From: Lentisphaeria bacterium
GTDB taxonomy: Bacteria; Verrucomicrobiota; Lentisphaeria; Victivallales; JAADHT01
DNA length: 33,225 nucleotides
Assembly (NCBI GenBank): GCA_015486135.1
Contig: WFSE01000177.1
Location: forward strand, 1 to 33,225
Reading direction: 5' to 3'
A program made the translations under genes and the position numbers. This document shows positions 1-7,981 of the stretch, piece by piece (the first letter of the stretch is position 1; every line of letters begins with the position of its first letter). The notes beneath the pieces were generated by a model. That model was not told the DNA's origin. It worked only from the letters and a program-made list of their open reading frames with translations, and searched no databases.

Positions 1-2
1 GA

Positions 3-143
3 ATTGTGGAAGGGTTGAACTTGAAAATGAAACTGACTGTCAGAAAATCCTACGGGTTCAGGTCATTCAAAGTGATAGAAACAGCCCTGTATCATCAACT
101 GGGAGACCTGCCGGAGCCAGAATTTACCCATGATTTCTGGTGA
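3..143 (+). pseudogene. ISL3-family transposase, C-terminal fragment cut by the window edge
   Basis: The last 46 codons of a transposase are read here, ending in TGA. The segment contains the motif GIVEGLNLKMKL, typical of the end of the DDE_Tnp_ISL3 domain, where the Glu of VEG is probably the last catalytic acid of the DDE triad. The protein sequence is identical over these 46 residues to the C-terminus of the minus-strand copy at the other end of the window. The two DNA sequences differ at nine positions, all silent. The 5' part lies outside the window, so it cannot be told whether this copy is intact. Confidence 0.85.
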
Positions 144-149
144 CGAGGC

Positions 150-164
150 TTATTCAGTGAGCCC
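150..164 (+). repeat. Probable right terminal inverted repeat of the left ISL3 copy
   Basis: Nine bases after the transposase stop the sequence TTATTCAGTGAGCCC occurs, directly abutting the IS-specific bases CGAGGC. Read outward-in it is GGGCTCACTGAATAA. The same 15 bases (17 with the next two) recur at 32591-32607, and close variants occur at 15305-15320, 28413-28433 and 1483-1504. A GGG start and a position just after the transposase gene suit an ISL3 terminal repeat. The following bases 165-172 would be the 8-bp target duplication if this is right; the partner end lies outside the window. Confidence 0.5.
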
Positions 165-204
165 TGAAAAGTCGCGCCCCGCTTGCCGGGGGGGAGGGGG
201 CGAC

Positions 205-1431
205 TCATGTATGGTAGTCGGCGTTGATAGTAACGTACTCGTGGGAGATGTCGCAGGTCCATGCTTCGAACGATTCATTGCCGACACCGAGGTGCAGCGT
301 TATTTGAAAAGCGTCTTTGCTCATTAGATTCGCTAGTTCTTTTTCAGGCGTTCCAGCATCCATACCGCACTTGACCACGGGGGTTTGATCGTATGTGAGG
401 GAGACGTTGGCGGAATCGAAAGAGGCGCCAGAGCGGCCGGCGGCGGCGATAACGCGTCCCCAGTTGGGGTCTTCTCCGAACCACGCCGTTTTACACAACA
501 GGGAATTTGCGATCGTTTTAGCGCACAACTCGGCATCGTAGCGAGTGTCCGCTCCCTCAACCCGGACTGTCACGAATTTGGTTGCGCCTTCCCCGTCTTT
601 GACAATATCCCGGGCCAAGGTTTCCATTACGGAACGGAGCGCTTTTTCGAATACTTGGGCGTAGGGAGAATCCGCCGATATGGTGGGGTTTTCCGCGACA
701 CCGTTCGCTAGTGCTATGACAGTGTCATTGGTGCTAGTGTCGCCGTCCACAGTTATGCGGTTGAACGAGCTTTCCAGGCAACTGGCCAAGCAGGTTTCCA
801 AGAAGCCGCGTTCGACCGACGCGTCAGTGGTTATGAATGCTAACATGGTGGCGTGGGGAACTGACATTTGGGGTTCGATCATTCCTGCCCCTTTGGCTAT
901 TCCGCCAATGTGAACCTCCGCGCCATCTACGTTAAGTGACATGGCTACTTCTTTGGGGTGTGTGTCGGTGGTCATTATTGCCAATGCGGCATCGCCACCG
1001 CCGTCCCTGGACAGGTTGTCTACCGCCAAGTCGATTCCGTTACGGATTAACTCCATCGGGAGCGGAACTCCTATTCGGCCAGTGGACGCCACTAGAATTT
1101 CATTGGAGCTGGATGCTAGGCGGTCTGCCACTAGCGAGGCGGTTTCCTCCGTGTCGCGGAGTCCGTCATCGCCGGTGCAGGCGTTCGCGTTTCCGCTGTT
1201 TACAAAGATGGCTTGAAAAAGTCCTCCGGCAGTCAAAAGCTTGCGGTCGTGCAAAACTGGAGCGGCTGGACAAGCGATATCCGTGAAAGCCCCGGCGGCT
1301 ACCGCCGGAACCACGCTCCTAATCAATGCGATGTCCTTTTCTCCACCCGATTTGATCCCCGCAGACACTCCGGACGCTTGAAATCCTAAAGGTGAACATA
1401 TTCCGCCGTTTTCTATGGTTGTGGAATCCAT
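205..1431 (-). CDS. argJ: Bifunctional ornithine acetyltransferase / N-acetylglutamate synthase
   Basis: ArgJ moves the acetyl group from N-acetylornithine to glutamate (cyclic arginine pathway) and in many bacteria also makes N-acetylglutamate from acetyl-CoA. The autocleavage region is clear: KGAGMIEPQM is followed by PHATMLAFITTD. The Thr of ATML (residue 201 counting from the ATG at 1449, 195 from the ATG used here) would become the N-terminal nucleophile of the beta chain. VNSGNANACTG and DGDTSTNDT are also present. Length is normal for the family. The ATG at 1431 follows GGAGG by 11 nt; an in-frame ATG at 1449 gives six more residues but lacks a good ribosome-binding site, so the start is uncertain. 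No other arg gene is in the window. It is transcribed divergently from the FHA gene from a promoter-like element at 1477-1504. Confidence 0.95.
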   Translation of the reverse strand: MDSTTIENGGICSPLGFQASGVSAGIKSGGEKDIALIRSVVPAVAAGAFTDIACPAAPVLHDRKLLTAGGLFQAIFVNSGNANACTGDDGLRDTEETASLVADRLASSSNEILVASTGRIGVPLPMELIRNGIDLAVDNLSRDGGGDAALAIMTTDTHPKEVAMSLNVDGAEVHIGGIAKGAGMIEPQMSVPHATMLAFITTDASVERGFLETCLASCLESSFNRITVDGDTSTNDTVIALANGVAENPTISADSPYAQVFEKALRSVMETLARDIVKDGEGATKFVTVRVEGADTRYDAELCAKTIANSLLCKTAWFGEDPNWGRVIAAAGRSGASFDSANVSLTYDQTPVVKCGMDAGTPEKELANLMSKDAFQITLHLGVGNESFEAWTCDISHEYVTINADYHT

Positions 1432-1476
1432 GATGCCTGATACCTCCATTCCCCCGCCAACCGTTCCGATACTTCT

Positions 1477-1504
1477 AGGATAGGGCTTGCCGAACTATTG
1501 GCAA
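1477..1504 (-). promoter_or_regulatory. Candidate promoter with dyad upstream of argJ
   Basis: On the minus strand TTGCCA, 16 nt, TATCCT resembles a sigma-70 promoter (5/6 and 4/6 matches) and would start transcription near 1470, about 20-40 nt before argJ. The -35 box lies in the 18-nt dyad TTGCCGAACTATTGGCAA (1487-1504). The same architecture occurs upstream of the M24 peptidase at 28413-28440. The segment also matches the ends of the interspersed repeat family. Confidence 0.45.
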
Positions 1505-1523
1505 GAGCTTTATTTTCATTTTC
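1483..1523 (+). repeat. Solo end of the interspersed (ISL3-like) repeat family
   Basis: Starting GGGCTTGCCGAAC and continuing through ATTGGCAAGAGC to TTATTTTCATTTTC, this 41-bp stretch aligns with the outer ends of the elements at 15320-15279 and 32605-32564 (both read on the minus strand), which run GGG-TTC/TCA-CTGAATAATTGGCAAG-GCC-ATTTTCATTGGG. I see no matching second end nearby, so it may be a remnant. The rest of the 220-bp intergenic region up to 1669 is A+T-rich and holds no gene. A second ATAATTGGCA occurs at 1543-1552. Confidence 0.4.
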
Positions 1524-1669
1524 TCAATTCTTTTTTTAGCGGATAATTGGCATAAATAGTGCTAAAACAAGGTTGCCAAAGCGCCATTTAGACTGTATGC
1601 TCCAAGCAGGATTGGCGCAGGCTAGGTAATTTGGAAGGCGCCAGTAGATGGGGCCTGGGAGAAAGGAAG

Positions 1670-2752
1670 ATGCAATTGGCTGATTATGTTTCTCATACTA
1701 TGGTCGGTATAGAAGAGACGGATCTCACTTACGAGAACTCCTTGGCGGAGGCCGGTAAGACTATTCCCACTCTGATTTATTTCTATCATCACAATGGCGA
1801 ATGGCTCCAACGGGAACTCCCTCCGGAAATAGCCGAGATGCGAATTGGCGCGTCCTCGGAGAAATGCGAAGTTACCATCGAGGGCTCTGACGCTGATCCA
1901 GTTCAACTCGTAGCCCGTAGAATAGGAACTACATGGTATCTTATCGAGTCCGGGAAGAAAGATATAACAAAGGTTGATGGCTTCAAGAAGCGCCAGGCAA
2001 ATGTTCCGCCGGAGCAAAGAGCTATTGTCACGGTAGGGGACACCCCTTTCGTTTTTACCACCATGTCGGATCTCAGGCATCCACCGGAGGAACCGGAACT
2101 TGGCCCGCCTATTGAAAACGAGTATTCCCTGACTATCGGAGGGGAGGAGTACAAGTTTCCCTTGGAGAGAACATGTCTTATCGGTTCGAGTAATATCTGC
2201 GATATTTGCGTTGAAGGGGAGCCTTTTATTGCTGTGATATCCCACTTTGGAAGGCGTTTGTTTGTTCAGGCGTTGTCGAAGAATGCCGCTGCCAATATAA
2301 GTAGAGATGGATTGCTGGTAACAGAAAATATACCATTGGCACCGGGGAGTGTGCTCAAGTTGTATGGAGTGGAGCTGCTTTTCAAGGTTTCCAAGGATCT
2401 ACGGTTCTCCCAGGATTTCAAGTTTGTTCCCGACTCCTCGATGGCATGCTTGAAGTTGCTGGAGCTTAACTTGGACGGCTCTCCTGGCGAAAGCTATGCT
2501 TTGCCGCCCGAAGGTCGCTCTCTGTTTATTGGACGCGATGCCTCCCAATGCGAAATTGCTATCACTACAAGTCGTAAGCTCTCCCGAAAACACGCCCAGA
2601 TTATCATTTATGATAAAATGGGATTGTTGATTGATATGGATGCGAAAAACGGCACATTCGTGAATGGCGAGAAGATAAAAAAGAAGGCGTTGCATCCAGG
2701 GGATGTGGCGCGACTGGCGGATGTTCGTTTCCTTCTCTGCTACACGGGATAA
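1670..2752 (+). CDS. Protein with three FHA-like domains
   Basis: The C-terminal third (about residues 283-357) is a canonical forkhead-associated domain: GR at 288-289, SRKH at 305-308 and NGTFVNG at 327-333, the signature residues for phosphothreonine-peptide binding. Two further segments, beginning near RIGAS (58) and LIGSS (170), have the same strand spacing and end in VFTT and LLFKV, but lack the full SxxH and NG residues. They look like degenerate FHA folds. There is no signal peptide or membrane segment, so a cytoplasmic adaptor is likely. No Ser/Thr kinase or secretion gene is nearby to name its partner. The ATG at 1670 follows GGGAG by 8 nt; an upstream TTG at 1631 lacks a binding site. 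The gene converges on rimO with 35 bp between the stops. Confidence 0.85.
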   Translation: MQLADYVSHTMVGIEETDLTYENSLAEAGKTIPTLIYFYHHNGEWLQRELPPEIAEMRIGASSEKCEVTIEGSDADPVQLVARRIGTTWYLIESGKKDITKVDGFKKRQANVPPEQRAIVTVGDTPFVFTTMSDLRHPPEEPELGPPIENEYSLTIGGEEYKFPLERTCLIGSSNICDICVEGEPFIAVISHFGRRLFVQALSKNAAANISRDGLLVTENIPLAPGSVLKLYGVELLFKVSKDLRFSQDFKFVPDSSMACLKLLELNLDGSPGESYALPPEGRSLFIGRDASQCEIAITTSRKLSRKHAQIIIYDKMGLLIDMDAKNGTFVNGEKIKKKALHPGDVARLADVRFLLCYTG

Positions 2753-2787
2753 CAAAGTCCGCTTTCCCAAGATGATGCAAACGTTGG

Positions 2788-4182
2788 TCAAGACTCAAGC
2801 CAATCGCTGTTGCCTCGGGAAAAGCTTTGTTGCGTCGGGGAATCGGGAGCGGGGATTCCGGAGAGAGCGTAAGGCGTGGCGCTGATTATGTTTACTTGTG
2901 CTACTGTTCCGGGAATAATCTTGTCGGTGCCGTGTATAAGCACTACGTTGTCTATGTCCGGGGCGTCGAATACCGTTCGTCCGAGTGCTAAACCATCTTC
3001 GTCGAAGCCATCGATGGCAACTTCCATAGTTCGTCCTTTCAGACGCTTGTTGTATTCGAGAGATATGTCGGATTGCATTTCCATGAGGGAGTCTTTTCGC
3101 TTTTTTGCTGTTTCCGCGGATATTTTTGCCGTCATTTCGTGGGCGGGCGTGTTTGGCTCGTCACTGTAGTCGAAGACACCTAGACGGGCAAATCCTTGTT
3201 CCCGAACGAATTCCATCAATTCGCGGAAGTCGCGTTCGGTCTCTCCAGGAAAGCCGGTTATAAAGGTTGTTCTGATAGCGATATTCGGATTATGGGATCG
3301 GAGGTCGTCGATTACTCTGTGGATTCCGATACTATCTATGCCACGGTTCATCGCTTTCAGCAATTTGTCCGAGATGTGTTGCATGGGAAGGTCGATATAC
3401 GGGAGAAGCCTTGAGCCGGATTCCGAGAAAAGTGCCACGATGTCATCTGACATTCTAGCTGGGTGGGCGTAAAGAAGGCGTATCGCGAATTCTCCCTCGA
3501 GCGCGTTCATAGCGTGCACAAGCTCCGGAAGACGGCCTTGGCTTTCCGGGCAGGAGTAGGCGGTGGTATCCTGGGCGGTAATGATAATTTCTCCAATTCC
3601 AGCTGACACCGCGTGCTTGACCTCCTCCAAAAGCGATGGGATTGACCTGTGTCGAGGGCGCCCTCGTATAGCGGGAATCGCGCAATACGCACAATGGTTC
3701 GAGCATCCTTCGGAAATTTTAAGGTACGCGTAGCTTGGCGGTGTCAAGCGCAGACGCGGGGCCGAATTGTCCACAATCGTGGTTGGGGGAGGTGGCGGAG
3801 TGACTGGAGCCTTGCCCCGGGAGTCGAACAGGGCTTCCAAATGCCGCGCCAAATGCGGAACATTGTCCACGGGAAGCCATAAATCGACGTCGGGGAATTC
3901 CCTTGCGAACGCTTGGTCGGTGTCCCATTGTACTAGACAACCGCCCACGATTACCTTTCGCCTTTTTTCGCCTCGTTTCCACTCGAGAGCGCCTAGAATC
4001 TCTTCTCGAGCCTCGTCTCTGGCGGGTTGGATAAAAGCGCAGGTATTGATAAATATGATGTCCGCGAAGCTCGGGTCGTTGGCGAACGCCACCCCCGCCA
4101 CAGCGAGTGAACCTGCTGCCGCTTCCGTGTCCACGAGATTTTTAGGGCATCCCAGGCTGATTATGTGCACCGAGTAGTTCAT
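2788..4182 (-). CDS. rimO: Ribosomal protein S12 methylthiotransferase RimO
   Basis: RimO is a radical-SAM enzyme that methylthiolates the conserved Asp of ribosomal protein S12. The three-domain layout is visible. The N-terminal UPF0004 domain has Cys 12, 48 and 82 (LGCPKN, NTCAF, GGCLV) for the auxiliary cluster. The radical-SAM core has CSNHCAYC at 160-167 (CxxxCxxC). A TRAM-type C-terminus (about 385-445) binds the substrate. ISLGCPKNLVDTE at the start favours RimO over MiaB. About 464 aa, full length. ATG at 4182 is chosen; a TTG one codon upstream is possible. No clear Shine-Dalgarno precedes it. It lies 207 bp downstream of pyrH on the same strand; that gap contains no gene I can support. 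Confidence 0.93.
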   Translation of the reverse strand: MNYSVHIISLGCPKNLVDTEAAAGSLAVAGVAFANDPSFADIIFINTCAFIQPARDEAREEILGALEWKRGEKRRKVIVGGCLVQWDTDQAFAREFPDVDLWLPVDNVPHLARHLEALFDSRGKAPVTPPPPPTTIVDNSAPRLRLTPPSYAYLKISEGCSNHCAYCAIPAIRGRPRHRSIPSLLEEVKHAVSAGIGEIIITAQDTTAYSCPESQGRLPELVHAMNALEGEFAIRLLYAHPARMSDDIVALFSESGSRLLPYIDLPMQHISDKLLKAMNRGIDSIGIHRVIDDLRSHNPNIAIRTTFITGFPGETERDFRELMEFVREQGFARLGVFDYSDEPNTPAHEMTAKISAETAKKRKDSLMEMQSDISLEYNKRLKGRTMEVAIDGFDEDGLALGRTVFDAPDIDNVVLIHGTDKIIPGTVAQVNIISATPYALSGIPAPDSPTQQSFSRGNSDWLES

Positions 4183-4389
4183 CAAAGCAATCCAAGTAAA
4201 CGCCGCGGAACGTCTGCTGAAGAATTGGGGGATTGCCTAGTCGCAATATTCCTGTCTTTTCCTTGCCGGTGTCGGGTGTGGGGTTTACAGGGTGATTTCC
4301 TGCGAAACCTCGAATTAGACGATGTGTTCCAGCGATTTTTCATTATTATTGGCGGAGAGGTTCCAACTTGCCGTGCTTTACCGGAGCCG

Positions 4390-5109
4390 CTATGAGACAA
4401 TGGTTGCCACGGACGCGTCTCCGGCAAGAGCCCGTTCCAAGCTGCCGGGGGCGAAGAAGTCGAAAACCAGGATTGGGAGATCATTGTCTCGGCACATGGA
4501 GAACGCCGTTGAGTCCATCACCTTCAATTGCTTTGCCAACGCCTCGTCAAACGACAGCCGGTCGAATCGTTTGGCGTCCGGATGCTTTATTGGGTCTTCC
4601 GAGTAGATCCCGCCCACTTTTGTGGCTTTCAGAACGGCTTCCGCTCCGATTTCCAACGCTCTTAGGACAGCGGTGGTGTCGGTAGTGAAGAAAGGGCTTC
4701 CAGTGCCCCCGGCGAATATGACTACGCGTCCTCCGTCCAATGCGTTCAACGCTCTGTTACGGTTGAACGTCGGCAACATGGGGCTCATCGGAATTGCGGA
4801 TTGGAGTTCGACGGAAAATCCAGCGGCGGAGAAAGCGTCCCGGAGGCAAAGAGCGTTCATAGCGGTGCCGAGCATTCCCATGTAGTCGGCGGTTACCCGG
4901 TCCATGCCTAGTTTTGTTCCCACCGTCCCGCGCCAGATATTGCCAGCTCCCACAACCAAGGCTATTTCAACGCCACTGTCGACGAGCGCGCCAACTTTTT
5001 CAACGACCATTTCCACGGCGGAGGCGTCGTACCCATGATCAAGTTTTCCTTTCAGCGTTTCTCCGCTGATTTTAAGGAGAACCCTGTTGTAGACGTACCG
5101 CTCGGGCAC
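4390..5109 (-). CDS. pyrH: UMP kinase
   Basis: PyrH phosphorylates UMP to UDP in pyrimidine nucleotide synthesis and belongs to the amino-acid-kinase fold. Family motifs are present: LLKISGE near the N-terminus, VVGAGNIWRG, DYMGMLGTAMNAL, and GTGSPFFTTDTTA followed by KATKVGGIYSEDP. The start is a GTG at 5109 with GAGG five bases upstream, giving 239 aa, the usual length. The longer reading frame to 5232 only runs into the end of ilvN and has no family counterpart. It is the last gene of the run from rpsP, 52 bp after ilvN. The usual tsf and frr neighbours are absent. Confidence 0.95.
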   Translation of the reverse strand: MPERYVYNRVLLKISGETLKGKLDHGYDASAVEMVVEKVGALVDSGVEIALVVGAGNIWRGTVGTKLGMDRVTADYMGMLGTAMNALCLRDAFSAAGFSVELQSAIPMSPMLPTFNRNRALNALDGGRVVIFAGGTGSPFFTTDTTAVLRALEIGAEAVLKATKVGGIYSEDPIKHPDAKRFDRLSFDEALAKQLKVMDSTAFSMCRDNDLPILVFDFFAPGSLERALAGDASVATIVS

Positions 5110-5161
5110 TGGAACCTCCCGTTGTCGATGGCACCGTCCCAGAGGGGCGAACGCCGTTTGG

Positions 5162-5686
5162 TCAAGTGATTTTATCGTAGTTTTCCGTGGGCCCTGGATT
5201 CCTGGATATAGCCACTCTGCCCGTGCGCACAACTTCGATTATATCGAATTCGGACATCAAGTTAACGAAATTCTCGATTTTATCCCCGTTGCCTGCCAGT
5301 TCGATAGCCAGTTCGCCACGATGGGCTCCCACAATCTTGCCCCCGAATATTTCCGTGAGCTGAATAATGTCGGAACGGGTTTGGGATGTGACACCGACTT
5401 TTAGAAGTACGAGCTCTCTCTCCAAAAAGGCACCAGACACCAAGTCGGTCACGCAGATAACATCGACAAGCTTGTTCAATTGGCGGTCTATCTGCTCGAT
5501 GACATCCTCGTCTCCCGAGGTGACGATGGTCATTTTCGAGACCTTGGGGTCGTGCGTAGCGCTGACTGCCAACGACTCTATGTTGTAACCCCTGCCGCTA
5601 AACAGCCCAGCCACTCTAGCGAGAACCCCGAATTTGTTTTCGACGAGAACCGAAATAGTATGTTGCCGCGCCGTGTCAACGTCCAT
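5162..5686 (-). CDS. ilvN: Acetolactate synthase small (regulatory) subunit
   Basis: This is the ACT-domain regulatory subunit of acetohydroxyacid synthase, which commits pyruvate to valine, leucine and isoleucine synthesis and confers feedback inhibition. The N-terminal ACT domain (about residues 9-84) has the family start HTISVLVENKFGVLARVAGLFSGRGYNIESL. The second half matches the ALS small-subunit C-terminal domain, around GGKIVGAHRGELAIELAG. At 174 aa it is full length. A strong GGAGGTG lies before the ATG. The catalytic subunit ilvB/ilvI, its normal neighbour, is not in the window; here it sits between rplS (41 bp) and pyrH (52 bp). The symbol ilvH would be equally valid. Confidence 0.93.
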   Translation of the reverse strand: MDVDTARQHTISVLVENKFGVLARVAGLFSGRGYNIESLAVSATHDPKVSKMTIVTSGDEDVIEQIDRQLNKLVDVICVTDLVSGAFLERELVLLKVGVTSQTRSDIIQLTEIFGGKIVGAHRGELAIELAGNGDKIENFVNLMSEFDIIEVVRTGRVAISRNPGPTENYDKIT

Positions 5687-5727
5687 GGCGCACCTCCTTC
5701 ATGCTTCGCAACCGTTCGAGGGTTCTA

Positions 5728-6072
5728 CTAGCGACGTTCTTTGACGCGCGCCGCCTTACCGATCCTGTCTCTGAGGTAGTAGAGCTTCGCCCGGCGCACT
5801 TTACCTTTGCGTTCGACTTCTATTTTGGCGACACGGGGCGAATGGATGGGGAACACCCTCTCCATTCCGACACCATACGCTACTCTGCGGACGGTGAATG
5901 TCTCTCGGACACCCGAACCCTTTCTGGCGATGACAATACCCTTGAATATCTGTATTCGTTCGTTATTGCCCTCGATAATCTTGGTGTGCACTTTGACGGT
6001 GTCGCCTATGTTGAAATCGGCGACCTCGCCGCATTGGGCCTTGTTGAGCTTATCCATAACGTTGTCGGACAT
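5728..6072 (-). CDS. rplS: 50S ribosomal protein L19
   Basis: L19 sits at the 30S/50S interface of the ribosome. The 114-aa sequence is of normal length and has [55 protein letters not shown] and the C-terminal [18 protein letters not shown] typical of the family. GGAGG is present upstream of the ATG. It follows trmD with a 112-bp gap in the rpsP-trmD-rplS cluster common in bacteria, and is followed by ilvN. Confidence 0.97.
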   Translation of the reverse strand: MSDNVMDKLNKAQCGEVADFNIGDTVKVHTKIIEGNNERIQIFKGIVIARKGSGVRETFTVRRVAYGVGMERVFPIHSPRVAKIEVERKGKVRRAKLYYLRDRIGKAARVKERR

Positions 6073-6184
6073 GATTTTTTCTCTCCTCCGCGCCTTCCAA
6101 CGGGCGCTCTATTTGCAAACCAACACAACTCAAAATTTCACTGGAAACCTTATCCCGCCAATCCGGACATTTCCAGCGTTTCGA

Positions 6185-6871
6185 CTAAAAGTACCGTTCC
6201 CCGCCGTTTTCGTCTTGTTTTGCCTGGCTAAGCCTGAGGCTTTCCAATCGCCTCCATTCGGCTATCGCCTTATGGTTGCCGGACAACAACACCTCCGGAA
6301 CGCGCATTTCGCGGAATTCCTCCGGCCTAGTGTACTGTGGATACTCCAAAACACCAGGTTCGGAGAAAGACTCCGACTTTGCCGACGCCTCGGAGCCTAA
6401 AACTCCCGGAATCAGGCGCGCTACCGAATCCGCCACCACCATGGCGGGCAGGTTGCCGTTGGTCAACACGTAGTCACCTATCGATATTTCCTCGTCGACC
6501 AACCCCGCTCTTATCCGCTCATCCACTCCCTCGTAATGGCCGCAGATCAATACTAGATGCCTGCGTCCCGCCAACCTTTCAGCAGTTCCTTGCGTATAGG
6601 TGCTCCCGCGCGGCGACATCAACACCACATGCGATTCGGAGCCCTTGACACTTTCCACAGCCTTGAAAACGGGCTCCGGCTTTAGCAGCATTCCAGGGCC
6701 ACCACCGTAAACCTTGCCGTCCACGGTCCCGCGCGCGTCACCCGCAAAGTCCCTAAGGTTGATGGTGTTTATTTCCAGCAACCCTTTTTTTATTCCCCTG
6801 TCCACGACACTCGCACCCAAGGGGCCGAAAAAAACTTCGGGGAACAACGTAATTATGTCTATCCTTAGCAA
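6185..6871 (-). CDS. trmD: tRNA (guanine-N1)-methyltransferase
   Basis: TrmD uses SAM to methylate G37 of tRNAs with GNN-type anticodon contexts, preventing frameshifting. SPOUT-fold motifs are seen: RIDIITLFPEVF at the N-terminus, YGGGPGMLL, MSPRGSTYTQG, ICGHYEGVDERI, and the knot segment EISIGDYVLTNGNLPAMVV. The family starts at the residue before RIDII; in this frame that points to a TTG at 6871, 11 bp after the khpA stop, giving 228 aa. The open frame continues upstream through khpA to a GTG at 7009, but that stretch has no TrmD similarity. Confidence 0.95.
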   Translation of the reverse strand: MLRIDIITLFPEVFFGPLGASVVDRGIKKGLLEINTINLRDFAGDARGTVDGKVYGGGPGMLLKPEPVFKAVESVKGSESHVVLMSPRGSTYTQGTAERLAGRRHLVLICGHYEGVDERIRAGLVDEEISIGDYVLTNGNLPAMVVADSVARLIPGVLGSEASAKSESFSEPGVLEYPQYTRPEEFREMRVPEVLLSGNHKAIAEWRRLESLRLSQAKQDENGGERYF

Positions 6872-6882
6872 TGACCCGCCCG

Positions 6883-7215
6883 CTAGTCGGCAACTTCCAC
6901 GGTTAGGTTCTTGTTCAACCGCTTTCCCGCGCCACTTACGAGCGATCGGATGGCGGATATTGTCTTGCCGTTTCTGCCGATAATTTTGCCAATATCCTCC
7001 TCGGCGCACGATACCCTTATTATGGTACGGCTATTGTCAGGTTCCGCCGACACCGCTATTTTGTCGGGGGAATCGACCAACGCTCTTACCACGTAATCGA
7101 CGAAGTGCTCCAAATCCCGGATTCCCTTTGCGCCGCCTTCGACGGTCGTCCCCTCGGTTGAGGGCGGGGATGCGGCGGTGTCTTTCTTCAGAATTCCAAA
7201 AAGCTTAGATATCAT
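6883..7215 (-). CDS. khpA: KH-domain RNA-binding protein (KhpA-like)
   Basis: A single KH domain occupies the C-terminal two thirds: LEHFVDYVVRALVDSPDKI, then IIRVSCAEEDIGKIIGRNGKTISAIRSLV, with the RNA-contacting GxxG loop as GRNG. Small KH proteins of this kind (KhpA) sit in the rpsP-trmD cluster of many bacteria and bind diverse RNAs, sometimes with KhpB. The 110-aa protein has an extra N-terminal tail of about 30 residues rich in Ser, Thr and Gly that the shortest family members lack. It begins 15 bp after rpsP. Here it occupies the place where rimM is often found. Confidence 0.88.
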   Translation of the reverse strand: MISKLFGILKKDTAASPPSTEGTTVEGGAKGIRDLEHFVDYVVRALVDSPDKIAVSAEPDNSRTIIRVSCAEEDIGKIIGRNGKTISAIRSLVSGAGKRLNKNLTVEVAD

Positions 7216-7230
7216 GACTAAAAGCCTCTG

Positions 7231-7659
7231 TTAGTCCTTCTTAGTGTCTTTTGCGTCGTTGCCTTTCTCTTCCTCGGAGGCGCCGGTGTCGGCCTCTGTG
7301 GTCTTTTCTCCGGATTCGGGGGCCGATTCCGCTCCACTCTCTTCGGTTTCCGTCTTTTTCTCAGTGTCTTTTTCGGGTGCGGCTGGTTTGTTGGCCTCGA
7401 CTTTCTTTGCTCTTTCGGCTTCGGCCTTGGGGTCGCGGACACGGCGAGCGAGATCGGCGGCGGTGCCACTCGGCTGGGCGCCGCGGGCGATCCAATAATC
7501 ATAACGCTCCAAACTCAAGCGCTCCTCGTCGCGCCGCGGATCGTAGAAGCCGATTTCCTCGATTGTCTTACCGTCGCGAGTGGCGCGTTGGTCGACAACG
7601 ACAACCCTGTAGCACGGCAGATTCCTAGTGCCAGTCCTTTTCAGACGTATCCTTACCAT
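7231..7659 (-). CDS. rpsP: 30S ribosomal protein S16 with acidic/lysine-rich tail
   Basis: Residues 1-80 are a complete S16: VRIRLKRTGTRNLPCYRVVVVD, RDGKTIEEIGFYDP and LDLERYDYW-like LSLERYDYWIARGAQPSGTA. The remaining 60 residues are low-complexity, rich in Glu, Lys, Ala and Thr, and probably disordered. C-terminal extensions of S16 are known in several phyla; the sequence gives no function for this one. AAGGAAG precedes the ATG. It is the first gene of the minus-strand operon and is preceded by a leader with three hairpins. Confidence 0.95.
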   Translation of the reverse strand: MVRIRLKRTGTRNLPCYRVVVVDQRATRDGKTIEEIGFYDPRRDEERLSLERYDYWIARGAQPSGTAADLARRVRDPKAEAERAKKVEANKPAAPEKDTEKKTETEESGAESAPESGEKTTEADTGASEEEKGNDAKDTKKD

Positions 7660-7704
7660 GTAACTTCCTTGTTTTTACGGACAATAAACTTCCAGATTGT
7701 TCTT

Positions 7705-7799
7705 GCTCCGAAACGCCCGGAGCACATGCCGGCGGATGCCAGTTATCCGCCCGCTTCCAGTATCCCGAAAAAACGTCTCTATAGCGGCGATATTTCGCC
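7705..7799 (-). promoter_or_regulatory. Structured leader of rpsP: three successive hairpins
   Basis: Three perfect inverted repeats lie in the region upstream of rpsP: GGCGA/TCGCC with a 4-nt loop (7786-7799), GGCGGAT/ATCCGCC with a 7-nt loop (7731-7751), and GCTCCG/CGGAGC with a 7-nt loop (7705-7723). They end 46 bp before the rpsP start. Ribosomal protein operons are often controlled by structured leaders, but I do not recognise this as a known class. The 399-bp gap between rpsP and the next gene (7660-8058) otherwise holds only a candidate plus-strand promoter. Confidence 0.4.
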
Positions 7800-7981
7800 A
7801 CACCGCAAGCCGGGAGCGGGTAACTTACTCCAAGCCTCAATTATTGCAACCCAGTGGCAAAGAAAATAGTTTTGGTCGGGCGTTGGCTTGTAACATGTTT
7901 ATGGTTAGGGTGTTATGTGTTGGTGGCTTGGGGGTTGCCGAGTGTGCCCATCGAAAAACGAGGATTATTGTCGTCTTCGCG

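Noticed and set aside
1548-1562. Sigma-54-like site TTGGCATAAATAGTGC (GG-N10-GC) upstream of the FHA gene
   Set aside because: Spacing fits, but the -12 part lacks the usual TTGC, and TTGGCA is part of the repeat family here. No sigma-54 activator is nearby.
6872-7009. N-terminal extension of TrmD to the GTG at 7009
   Set aside because: It overlaps khpA in another frame and is not found in the family; TTG 6871 gives the usual start.
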